From an uncultured Acetatifactor sp. (GTDB lineage: Bacteria > Bacillota > Clostridia > Lachnospirales > Lachnospiraceae), in the NCBI GenBank assembly GCA_910588225.1, contig CAJUQT010000041.1, positions 1-38,702 of the forward strand: a DNA stretch of 38,702 bases. The letters are read 5' to 3'. The notes beneath the pieces were generated by a model. That model saw nothing but the letters and a program-made list of their open reading frames with translations. It was not told the DNA's origin and did not search any database. Both the position numbers and the translations under genes were made by a program. Numbering within the stretch: the stretch's first letter is position 1; every line of letters begins with the position of its first letter. Shown one piece after another: positions 8,906 through 16,740 of the stretch.

Positions 8906-8932
8906 AAAGGGAGGGAAAGCCTCCCTCCCTTT
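8906..8932 (-). other. Intercistronic hairpin between binding-protein and permease genes
   Basis: AAAGGGAGGG (8906-8915) pairs perfectly with CCCTCCCTTT (8923-8932) around a 7-base loop. It lies 15 bases after the binding-protein stop codon on the minus strand and lacks a following U run. It is therefore better read as an RNA-stabilising or partial-termination element than a full terminator. The same element occurs again at 32646-32678. Confidence 0.75.
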
Positions 8933-8947
8933 GTTATCAGCATCCGC

Positions 8948-10627
8948 TTAGTTCTGGTTCATATTTCTTGTGTAAGAAGACTGAATAACCGCCAGCACTT
9001 CATCCGCGTGATAAGTGTCTTTACAGGTAGCCTTGATGGTCTCCCAGTTGTCAAAGCTTTCCGTTCCCATAATCAGCCCCACCAGCTTCTCCTGACAGTA
9101 AGTATCCAGATCTGTGTAGTAACTGCCATAAATACCGGACTCCTCGTCATTCATGGGGACGTTCACTCCCGCGTATGCGTCAAATTCGAGATAAACGTCT
9201 ACGAATTCTTTCTGCACATCGTCCATATACATCATTCCGCCGATGGCTTCGCCGGCCCACATGGTACGTTTTGCCAGACCATCGCCCTTCTCATCCTTCC
9301 AGCGCTCCTCCTCAGGCAGAAGCTGGATATTGCCCTGGGCATCTCTCGTGTAGCTCAGACCTTCCACGCCGAAGCTGTATAAGGTCTGTCCTTCCTCCGT
9401 GTAGCAGAAGTCCAGATAACGCATGGCAGCTTCTACATTTTCACAGTCTGCGGACACAGAGAAAGTAAAGTTATTGAGCATCTTCATATCTGTCAGGCAG
9501 AAGTTATAGATCGGATCACTCTCTGACATTTTCAGCGCAGGAATCGCCAGGAACTCTGCGCCTTCGATTTCACAGCTCCTTGCAGATGTGGCGGAATTGT
9601 CTGCTCCCTGAATGCCTGCGAACGCCTCGCCGGTAGCCAGCTTGCCGCGGACGCCTCCCTTATTGATGCTGGGGAAATCAGGGTCAATCAGTCCGTCTTT
9701 CCACCACTGGTTCAGGCGCTGCAGGAATTCCCTGTAACTGTCTTCATACATGGCAAACTTCACATTCTGCCCATCGACGCAATAGAAAGGATAGGAACAC
9801 TGGTAAGCGTTGCTGATACAGGAAAACATATATTGCTGATGCAGCCAGCGCATCTCTGAAGAAAGAGGGGTCATGTTCGGATACTTCGCCTTCACCGCTC
9901 TCAGCACCGCTTCGAATTCATCTATAGTGGTGGGAACCTCCATCTCCAGCTCGTCCAATATATCCTTGCGGAGGATTATCCCCCTGTCTTTCATGGTATA
10001 ACTTGTGTCCTCAATACTTGCAAAACCCCAGATTCTTCCGTCATCTGTGGTTACCTGACTCTTCACATCCGGATTCTCCTCCAGATAGGCCAGATAATTG
10101 GGCATCCATTCGGTATGTTCATTCAGGTCAATGATATAGCCTTCGTCAATGGCCGCAGCAGGACCGCCTTTATAGGTCTTGTTAAAGCCATTCACCAGAA
10201 TATCCGGCAGGTCGTGGGAAATCAGCATATACATGAATTCCTCCTTATCGCTGCTCCATGTCACGCCGTTTGATTCCACATAAGCACCGGAAGCCTGGGA
10301 AATTACCCCGATCGCTCCCATCAGATACTTGTCAGGATCGGAAAATGCTTCCTCCGCAGTGATACTGCCCCACTCTTTTTTATCGCCGAAATTAATGGTC
10401 AGCTTCACATGCTCCATAGGATACGTAAATTCTTCCGGCGCAGACGGCGCCTCCTCAGATGAGCCGGACGCATCAGACGAACTGCCGGTCTCCTGGCTGG
10501 TACTCTCCTGTGACGATCCTGATGCCACACTGTCCTGGGGAGAATCTCCCCCACACCCGGCAAGCATGCCTGCACACAGCGCAGTTACGGACAACAGACT
10601 TAAAAGTTTCTTTGTTCGTTTTCTCAT
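8948..10627 (-). CDS. Extracellular sugar-binding lipoprotein of the ABC importer (LplA-like)
   Basis: A 559-residue binding protein. Its lipoprotein signal peptide ends in LAGC, with Cys25 as the lipid-attachment residue, followed by a Ser/Asp/Glu-rich linker (about 30-65). The rest has the large two-lobe fold of family 1 binding proteins of the ~55-60 kDa LplA class, which bind oligosaccharides. It is the first gene of the importer operon, and its promoter carries two LacI-type operator sites. It should capture the oligosaccharide later cut by the intracellular hydrolases encoded nearby. The exact ligand is unknown. A remnant of a closely similar gene's 3' end is found at 32685-32717. Confidence 0.93.
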   Translation of the reverse strand: MRKRTKKLLSLLSVTALCAGMLAGCGGDSPQDSVASGSSQESTSQETGSSSDASGSSEEAPSAPEEFTYPMEHVKLTINFGDKKEWGSITAEEAFSDPDKYLMGAIGVISQASGAYVESNGVTWSSDKEEFMYMLISHDLPDILVNGFNKTYKGGPAAAIDEGYIIDLNEHTEWMPNYLAYLEENPDVKSQVTTDDGRIWGFASIEDTSYTMKDRGIILRKDILDELEMEVPTTIDEFEAVLRAVKAKYPNMTPLSSEMRWLHQQYMFSCISNAYQCSYPFYCVDGQNVKFAMYEDSYREFLQRLNQWWKDGLIDPDFPSINKGGVRGKLATGEAFAGIQGADNSATSARSCEIEGAEFLAIPALKMSESDPIYNFCLTDMKMLNNFTFSVSADCENVEAAMRYLDFCYTEEGQTLYSFGVEGLSYTRDAQGNIQLLPEEERWKDEKGDGLAKRTMWAGEAIGGMMYMDDVQKEFVDVYLEFDAYAGVNVPMNDEESGIYGSYYTDLDTYCQEKLVGLIMGTESFDNWETIKATCKDTYHADEVLAVIQSSYTRNMNQN

Positions 10628-10666
10628 TTTGCTTTCTCCCTTACATTAAAGTAGTTTACTGGTTTC

Positions 10667-10678
10667 ATTAACGTTACT
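10667..10678. promoter_or_regulatory. Secondary LacI-type operator in the importer leader
   Basis: ATTAACGTTACT differs by one base from the perfect palindrome 34 bp upstream (10701-10712). It lies between the predicted transcription start and the binding-protein ATG, where bound repressor would block elongation or allow looping with the main site. Confidence 0.6.
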
Positions 10679-10692
10679 GTAACTTAATGCCT

Positions 10693-10721
10693 ATTATATC
10701 ATTAACGTTAATATCTGTCAA
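10693..10721 (-). promoter_or_regulatory. Importer operon promoter with LacI-type operator in the spacer
   Basis: Minus strand: consensus -35 TTGACA (10716-10721), 17 bases, consensus -10 TATAAT (10693-10698). The perfect palindrome ATTAACGTTAAT (10701-10712) fills the spacer, so a bound repressor would exclude RNA polymerase. The region from 10722 to the GH29 stop at 10897 holds AT-rich sequence with no clear terminator or gene. Confidence 0.88.
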
Positions 10722-10896
10722 TATCATTTCCTCTTTTTGTTGCATTTTTGTGCGGCTTAATTACCAGATGCTTCCTGAGTATGTAAAATAACCCATTATG
10801 CCGAAAAAAACAGAAGAACTTCAACAAAATGTGCCATCCCGCTCCTGACATTGTACTATATATTTCCCACCGGTTAAACTGTTTTTTTCTTCCAAT

Positions 10897-12159
10897 TTAC
10901 ATCTTCCAGTTATGGTGATGATCCTCAAATTCCACCTCTGCCACTCTGACCACATAGTTGCATCCATAGGAATAACCGGTGGCGTTGACCCAGAGATTCC
11001 CGTCATTCTGAACAAATTCCAGCGCTTCTTCATTGTCTGTCCATTTTACACTGCGTACTTTCCGTTCGCATCCTGCAAAATGCCGGAACCCGGGACCGTC
11101 CTCTGATACCACTACATGACTGCTTCCCTGTACCTTCAGATTATGGATAAACAGATAGCTCCTGTCCTCCATATCCAGAGCAAAATTCCTGTCCTCCCCC
11201 GTCATTTTTCCGGGTTTTCCCTGGTAAATTGCCCTGCCACAGGTCTCAATCCAGCTCCCCAGAGCTTCCAGCATGGCCTTCTGCATGACCGGGACAGCGC
11301 CTTCTCCCTCAGGGCCCACATTGAGCAGATAATTCGCCCCGATTTTTCTGCAGGCACAGAGGGTCTCAATAATCTCCGGCAGGCTCTTATAATTGTAATC
11401 GTTTCTGCCGAATCCCCAGTGGTCATTCATAGTATGACACATCTCCGCCGCAACATACTTTGGCATACCGTCCCTGTCCATGGGCACTGGACGGCCCTGT
11501 TCAAAGGTTACACTGTCAATTTCGGAGTTGCCGACTGCTCCTCTGGCACCCAGCCCTGTGTTGTTCACAATAATTGCATCCGGCTGGTGACGGCGTATCA
11601 CTGCATACAGCCTGTCCTCCTGCCAGTCTGTACCGGCAGGCTTAGACCAGTTCCCGTCAAACCACAGGCCTCCGATTTTTCCGTACTGTGTGCACAGAAG
11701 CTCCACACTGTCCCGCAGATACTGTAAGAAAGTGTCAAAGTCATTCTCAAAGGACTCCTGATACCAGTCATAGGTGGCATGATAGAAAAACGGTGCGATT
11801 CCCTCCCCATTACATGCATCCACAAATTCACGAACCAGATCTCTGCCGCAGGCCGAATGGGGAGCGTCATAGCCGCACAGCCCCTTCGCGTCGTACAGGC
11901 AGAAACCGTCGTGGTGCTTCGTTGTGAGCGTGATATACTTCATCCCCGCCTTTTTCGCCGTTCTCACAATCTCGCCGGCATCAAACTCCCCGGCTGTGAA
12001 GGTATCCGCCAGCTTCACATACTCTTTCTTTGGGATTTTGCCCAGATGCATGATCCACTCTCCCCGTCCCAGCCGGGAATAAAGTCCGTAATGGATGAAC
12101 ATCCCCAGGCCCATATTTTCAAATCTCGCCACTCTTTCCTCCGGAATCGGTATTGCCAT
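10897..12159 (-). CDS. Alpha-L-fucosidase, family GH29, intracellular
   Basis: A 420-residue enzyme with GH29 hallmarks: FIHYGLYS near the N-terminus, TTKHHDGFCLYDA (about residues 79-91), and GGLWFDGNW, in which Asp168 is the expected nucleophile. GH29 releases alpha-linked L-fucose with retention. There is no signal peptide, so it acts on imported oligosaccharides. It is the last gene of the nine-gene operon, 93 bases after the NagB-like gene. I start at 12159 because AGGAGG (12166-12171) sits six bases upstream; the in-frame ATG at 12207 has no such site. A short C-terminal beta domain is present. The 420-residue length is compact for the family. Confidence 0.93.
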   Translation of the reverse strand: MAIPIPEERVARFENMGLGMFIHYGLYSRLGRGEWIMHLGKIPKKEYVKLADTFTAGEFDAGEIVRTAKKAGMKYITLTTKHHDGFCLYDAKGLCGYDAPHSACGRDLVREFVDACNGEGIAPFFYHATYDWYQESFENDFDTFLQYLRDSVELLCTQYGKIGGLWFDGNWSKPAGTDWQEDRLYAVIRRHQPDAIIVNNTGLGARGAVGNSEIDSVTFEQGRPVPMDRDGMPKYVAAEMCHTMNDHWGFGRNDYNYKSLPEIIETLCACRKIGANYLLNVGPEGEGAVPVMQKAMLEALGSWIETCGRAIYQGKPGKMTGEDRNFALDMEDRSYLFIHNLKVQGSSHVVVSEDGPGFRHFAGCERKVRSVKWTDNEEALEFVQNDGNLWVNATGYSYGCNYVVRVAEVEFEDHHHNWKM

Positions 12160-12252
12160 AACTTTCCTCCTGTTCCTGGTTTCGCTGCGTCTCCACACGC
12201 TCCCCATGCTTCCCCGAATAAACCGAACACAATATATACAGCCCCGGATTGG

Positions 12253-13002
12253 TCAGCAGGCCGGCTGCGTACCTGCTCCTGCTATCCCTTCCGCCGAATC
12301 CTGATCCACAAACAGATAATAGTCGCCATGCTCCTTTAACAGCGTGGCCGGAACCTGATTCGTCAGATCATTTTCCATCATCAGTCTGATGGCATTGGCC
12401 TTCACCCCATAGGGCACCGCGGAAATAATGGTTCTGCTTTCCATAATGCGGTAGGGTGTCATGGAAATGGCCTGAGCCGGCACGTCCTCCAGAGCGGCAA
12501 ACCAGCCTTCCCCCACCTGCTGCATCCGGCATTTTTCATCCAGATTGACAATGATATAGGATTCTTTTGTGTCGAAGTCCGCCGGCGGGTCATTGAACGC
12601 AATGTGGGCGTTCTCCCCTATCCCGATCAGTGCCACATCTACAGGCGCCTTCGTGATTTCCTCTGTCAAATCGTTAATGGTCTCCCGGGGATGATTCCCA
12701 TCCACCAGATATACCCTGCCGGGATGTACAATATCTATAAATCTTTCCTTTAAATACCTGCGGAAGCTGGCGGGATGTTCCTCCGATATGTCCACATATT
12801 CGTCCAGATGAAACATCTCCACCTTACTCCAGTCAATGTCCTTATTCACAAGGGCCTTCAGAGTCTCAAACTGAGAGGCCCCTGTGGACAGAATGATTCT
12901 CGCTCTGCCGTTTTTCTCTATGGCCTCGTTGATTTTCTCCGCCATCAGAGCCGCGGCGGCCTCGCCCAGCTCCCGGGCGGTTGTGTTCTTTATTATCTTC
13001 AT
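12253..13002 (-). CDS. nagB: Glucosamine-6-phosphate deaminase-like protein (NagB/6-phosphogluconolactonase superfamily)
   Basis: A 249-residue protein. MFHLDEYV places the catalytic Asp67 as in NagB. GIGENAHIAFNDP (His132) is the altered counterpart of the usual GxGxDGHIAFNEP. NagB converts glucosamine-6-phosphate to fructose-6-phosphate and ammonia. This gives the operon a catabolic step for amino sugars released by the hexosaminidases, though no deacetylase (NagA) or kinase gene is in the window. Position between GH3 and GH29 genes with short gaps indicates co-transcription. The changed active-site motif leaves room for a related substrate such as a galactosamine phosphate, which would fit the alpha-GalNAc-type enzymes nearby. 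Confidence 0.82.
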   Translation of the reverse strand: MKIIKNTTARELGEAAAALMAEKINEAIEKNGRARIILSTGASQFETLKALVNKDIDWSKVEMFHLDEYVDISEEHPASFRRYLKERFIDIVHPGRVYLVDGNHPRETINDLTEEITKAPVDVALIGIGENAHIAFNDPPADFDTKESYIIVNLDEKCRMQQVGEGWFAALEDVPAQAISMTPYRIMESRTIISAVPYGVKANAIRLMMENDLTNQVPATLLKEHGDYYLFVDQDSAEGIAGAGTQPAC

Positions 13003-13033
13003 GCTTTACTCCTCACAACACTTCCTGCTTCTC

Positions 13034-15226
13034 TCACTCCACTACAATCCTGGCAGACTCGCCGCACATGCTGTCTCTGCCCACAAAAAGGATAAATTCT
13101 CCCGGTTCCACCACTTCCTTCAGATCCAGTGTCATCAGTGCCAGCCTCTCCACAGGAATCAGCATCTGCACCTTCACCGTACTTCCCGCGGGTACCAGTA
13201 TCTTGGTAAACCCGCACAGCTTCCTGTCAGGTGTGGGCAGTGAACTCACCACATCCTGATAGTATGCCTGCACAACCTCATAGGCATCCATTTCCGAATG
13301 ATTGGTCAGCACCACCTCCAGCCGGATTGTCTCGTCCGCTTTGCAGCGATTCCGGGAAATGCGGACGGCATCATAGGTGATCTCCGCATAGCTGAGACCG
13401 TATCCAAAGGGATAAAGGGGACCGTTCTCCCCGTCTTTATAGCGAATCAGAGACTCTCTGCTGCGTCCGCTGGAGAGCCAGGAATGATAACAGGGCACCT
13501 GCCCTGTATAATAGGGAAAGGTAATGGGCAGCCGGCCGCTGGGGCTGTAAGCGCCCAACAGCACATCCGCTATGGAATGTCCGGCCTCCGTTCCCAGATG
13601 CCACGCCAGAACCAGAGCGTCCGAACTCTCTGCCAGCTCATGGCAGCACATGGCTCTCCCACACATCAGCACGGATATGATTTTCCTGCCTGTCTTCTTC
13701 AGTTCCCGCAGATACCTGTACTGCTGCTCCGGAAGGTCAATGCTGACCCTTCCTCTGTTCTCTCCTGACCAGGCAGCCTTTTCACCGCACACATAGATAA
13801 TCTCGTCGCATTCCTCCGCCATTTTCAGAGCTTTTGCAAAACCACTGTCATCCTGACTGTCAAAACAGTATTTTCCTGTAAAAGAACAGCCATCGCTCTG
13901 CAGAAAGTCAAGTCCTGCCTCTTCCAGGGCCATTTTCACGGATATCACATTGGTGCCGGGATGATACTGAGCCCAGGCTCCCGGCATTTCCTCCACATTG
14001 TCAGACAGAGGACCTGTGAGAAAGTATTTTTTTGAAAGGGACAAAGGCAGAACCTTCTCCTGATTTTTCAGCAATACAATGCTGTGTCTTCCCACATTGC
14101 GCGCAGCCTCCCGGGCCTGGGGCGCCAGCATATACTTTTCTGCTTCCTCCGGGAAATACGGGAATTCAAACAACCCCACGGCAAATTTCACACTTAAAAT
14201 CCTGCGCACCGCCTCATCCACTGCTTCCGCAAAGCGCTGATCTTCTTCATACAGCGCTTCACAATAATCCGCGAAGGCATGAGAACCCATATCCTCGTCC
14301 ACACCTGCCAGCAGCGCCTGTGCCGCGGCTTCCTTTCTGTCCGCCGCCACCCGATGGTGTACCAGTTCCTTTACCGCACCGTAATCGGAGCAGACAAAGC
14401 CGCGGAAACCGAACTGCTCTCTGAGCACTTCTGTCAGATAATAACGGCTTCCTGTAACTGCCTGACCGTTCAATACGCTGAATGCACTCATGGTGCTCAA
14501 AGCCCCTGCGTCCACCGCCGCCTGATAGGGTTTCATATAATCCATGAACAGCGTGCGCGGACTGGTCTCACATTCCTCATAATCTCTTCCGCCCTGAGAG
14601 AGACCATAACCGCAGAAATGTTTGAAACATGCCGCCACATAAGGATATCCTGTCTCCGGATTTACAGTCTGCAGTCCACGGACCTTCGCCTGCGCGATCA
14701 GAGATCCCAGCAGCGGATCTTCTCCGGCGCCTTCCGCCACTCTGCCCCACCGGGGATCTCTGCACAGGTCTATCATGGGTGCATAGACCCAGTTGATTCC
14801 GTCCGCATACGCTTCTCTGGCGGCATATTCTTCCGCCTCTTCCAGCATCTGCGGATCCCAGGTGGACGCGCCCCCCAGCGGAACCGGAAAGACCGTTTTA
14901 TGACCGTGTATCACGTCAAAGCCAAATAAAAGCGGAATGCCCAGTCTGGATTCCTCCACTGCAGCCTTCTGGAAATAATTGGCTTCCTTCCTGCCTTTCA
15001 TCAGCATGGTTCCCACAAGCCCCCTGCGCACTTTCTCCGCTTCCGCCTCCATGGAGCTGCGCTCTCCCAGATTGCAGTCCGTCAGGTCGCCGGAGTCGGA
15101 TACATGCTCCAGATTCAGCTGCCCTACCTTCTCCCGGACCGTCATTCGCTCCAAAAGCTGATTCACCTGTTCTGTGTAGCAGCCGGGGTCAAAGGGCTGC
15201 TTTACCAGTAGATTATCATGATTCAT
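13034..15226 (-). CDS. Glycoside hydrolase family 3, beta-glucosidase-like (BglX-type layout)
   Basis: A 730-residue enzyme with the full GH3 layout: a (beta/alpha)8 N domain with RWGRVAEGAGEDP (about 159-171) and KHF; the nucleophile region GFVCSDYGAV (Asp281); an alpha/beta sandwich domain; and a fibronectin-like C-terminal domain ending in VEPGEFILFVGRDS. GH3 enzymes remove terminal beta-linked glucose, xylose or sometimes GlcNAc. The KHFxGYG block fits beta-glucosidase-like rather than NagZ-like members. No signal peptide is present. It is embedded in the nine-gene operon, 20 bases after the GH109-like gene, with GAGGAGG before the ATG. Confidence 0.93.
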   Translation of the reverse strand: MNHDNLLVKQPFDPGCYTEQVNQLLERMTVREKVGQLNLEHVSDSGDLTDCNLGERSSMEAEAEKVRRGLVGTMLMKGRKEANYFQKAAVEESRLGIPLLFGFDVIHGHKTVFPVPLGGASTWDPQMLEEAEEYAAREAYADGINWVYAPMIDLCRDPRWGRVAEGAGEDPLLGSLIAQAKVRGLQTVNPETGYPYVAACFKHFCGYGLSQGGRDYEECETSPRTLFMDYMKPYQAAVDAGALSTMSAFSVLNGQAVTGSRYYLTEVLREQFGFRGFVCSDYGAVKELVHHRVAADRKEAAAQALLAGVDEDMGSHAFADYCEALYEEDQRFAEAVDEAVRRILSVKFAVGLFEFPYFPEEAEKYMLAPQAREAARNVGRHSIVLLKNQEKVLPLSLSKKYFLTGPLSDNVEEMPGAWAQYHPGTNVISVKMALEEAGLDFLQSDGCSFTGKYCFDSQDDSGFAKALKMAEECDEIIYVCGEKAAWSGENRGRVSIDLPEQQYRYLRELKKTGRKIISVLMCGRAMCCHELAESSDALVLAWHLGTEAGHSIADVLLGAYSPSGRLPITFPYYTGQVPCYHSWLSSGRSRESLIRYKDGENGPLYPFGYGLSYAEITYDAVRISRNRCKADETIRLEVVLTNHSEMDAYEVVQAYYQDVVSSLPTPDRKLCGFTKILVPAGSTVKVQMLIPVERLALMTLDLKEVVEPGEFILFVGRDSMCGESARIVVE

Positions 15227-15246
15227 CTAAATCCTCCTCGACTCAC

Positions 15247-16491
15247 TTATACCTCCCGGTCCAGTGAAAACGCTGTGGTGCAGACGTCCTCTCCTCTGTC
15301 CATCCATCTTCCGTTTGTGAAATCGGGCACCGCCACAAATCCTCCGGTGGAAACGGAATCTTCACTCAGACAGGTGATTGCCGTCCACAGCGCCGCGTCA
15401 TAGACGTCCACAGGAGGGATTGCATTCTTCTGCAGCGTATCCACAAATGCCCTGCCCACCAGATAATCCATACCGCCGTGAGTGCCGCTCTTTCCGGATG
15501 CTCTGAATTCCTTCCATATCTTCGGCTCATATTCGGACATGGCTTCCTCGAAGTCATGCCAGCAGGCACGTTCTTCCCCCTCAAAAGCCTTTGCCCCCTC
15601 CAGATAATATTGACCCTTATCCTCCATCCAGAGTCCTTTTGTCCCCTGTACACGTCCTGACCGGGAATAGGGCCTGGGCAGCGTACAGTCATGGGTCAGC
15701 ATCACGGTCTCTCCGTTGGCCAGACGAATCACCGTATTGACGATATCTCCCTGATTTATCTGCTGGTTCGCAAAGGGAGTGTCCGGACGATGCTCCAGGT
15801 ACCACTCATGCTGTCCTGCCGCTTTGGAAGAAACGGAAATCAGTGAAAGCATTCTGTTTCCTCTGTTGATCCCAAGTATTTTAGAGATATAGCCGATGGC
15901 ATGCATGGGATACAGTTCCCCGTTTCTTTTGGTAAAGTTCAGCTGACGATAATGTCCCAGCTCATCCCCCCAGCCAATCTGCGGCCGTCTGTCATGCCCG
16001 TATCCGCCTTCACAGTGCACCACCTGGCCAAACATGCCCTTTCTGGTCATATTGATCAGCGTCATCTCCTCTCTGCCATAGCAGACATTTGCCATGGGCA
16101 TACAGAACTTCCCTGAACGCTCCGCCGCGCGGACCATATCCCAGCACTCCTGGACAGAGTTCGCACCGCCTACTTCCAGTCCCACATGCTTTCCTGCCTC
16201 CAGAGCTGCAATTGTCACCCTGTGATGCACCTGCCAGGAAGTCGCGTTGACCACTGCCTCGATTTCCGGATTCTGATACAATTCATTATAGTCCGTTGCA
16301 GTCATCACATCACAGGCAACTCCAAGTTCCTGATAAATCTTAAGCGTCTCCTGAATCCGGTCTTCTCTGATATCACAGATGCCGATTACATCCGCATCCT
16401 TCATCTTCAGGAAAGTCTCCACCCAGCCGCGTCCGCGTCCGCCGAGTCCTACCACTGCAATTTTTACTTTTCTTCCATTTTCTGAAAACAT
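15247..16491 (-). CDS. Gfo/Idh/MocA oxidoreductase resembling GH109 alpha-N-acetylgalactosaminidase (copy 1)
   Basis: A 414-residue protein. The N-terminal Rossmann motif VGLGGRGRGW binds NAD(P). The blocks NVCYGREEM, GQVVHCEGGYGHD and YPMHAIGYISKILGINRGNR match the GH109 pattern (Y-P-T-H-x-x-G; GxYxHD), where NAD-assisted C3 oxidation drives removal of alpha-GalNAc. Classical GH109 enzymes are usually exported; this one has no signal peptide. An alternative role is plain sugar C3 dehydrogenase. The start at 16491 is set by AGGAGG at 16499-16504; the reading frame happens to stay open to 16734 across a palindromic element. A second copy is encoded at 29732-30937. Confidence 0.85.
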   Translation of the reverse strand: MFSENGRKVKIAVVGLGGRGRGWVETFLKMKDADVIGICDIREDRIQETLKIYQELGVACDVMTATDYNELYQNPEIEAVVNATSWQVHHRVTIAALEAGKHVGLEVGGANSVQECWDMVRAAERSGKFCMPMANVCYGREEMTLINMTRKGMFGQVVHCEGGYGHDRRPQIGWGDELGHYRQLNFTKRNGELYPMHAIGYISKILGINRGNRMLSLISVSSKAAGQHEWYLEHRPDTPFANQQINQGDIVNTVIRLANGETVMLTHDCTLPRPYSRSGRVQGTKGLWMEDKGQYYLEGAKAFEGEERACWHDFEEAMSEYEPKIWKEFRASGKSGTHGGMDYLVGRAFVDTLQKNAIPPVDVYDAALWTAITCLSEDSVSTGGFVAVPDFTNGRWMDRGEDVCTTAFSLDREV

Positions 16492-16535
16492 AATTTTTCC
16501 TCCTGATTTAAATCGCTGCTCGATAGCACTAAAGG

Positions 16536-16626
16536 GTAAAGTCGCTTCGACACACCCGTAACGAGAGTAACTTTCATTCGAAAGGGCACTCATGAAAGTT
16601 ACTCTCGTGCGCCTTTGCGACTTTAC
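16536..16626. repeat. Nested palindromic intergenic element
   Basis: Two perfect nested inverted repeats: an outer 10 bp pair (GTAAAGTCGC at 16536-16545 with 16617-16626) and an inner 17 bp pair (16561-16577 with 16592-16608) around a 14-base loop. It lies inside the operon between the GH31 stop and the GH109-like ribosome site. The flanking stretch 16627-16740 is also non-coding, AT-rich, with no gene. The structure resembles a small mobile repeat (MITE/REP-like) and in RNA would form a large cruciform-like hairpin between two co-transcribed genes. Confidence 0.8.
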
Positions 16627-16740
16627 TGTCCAGCAGAAATTATTTTTCAAAAACACTTGACATTTCTTAGCCGGACTATTCCAGTTCCGCTGCCCCCAGA
16701 ACAATGCCTGAAAGACTGCTGATTTTAGTTCCATCCCGTT

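Noticed and set aside
10722..10896. Possible terminator after the nine-gene operon
   Set aside because: T and A runs are present, but the only stem (GAAG-TT-CTTC) has an impossibly small loop, so no terminator is called.
10821..11033. Small 70-codon ORF overlapping the 3' end of the GH29 gene
   Set aside because: It mainly lies in another frame of the fucosidase gene and has no ribosome site or recognisable content.
16536..16626. CRISPR-like repeat
   Set aside because: There is one nested palindrome only, with no series of direct repeats and spacers, and no cas genes in the window.
16492..16734. An 82-residue N-terminal extension of the GH109-like protein, open from 16734
   Set aside because: It runs through the nested palindromes and non-coding spacer. 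The Rossmann fold starts normally at 16491 with AGGAGG placed seven bases upstream, so the open frame is most likely accidental.
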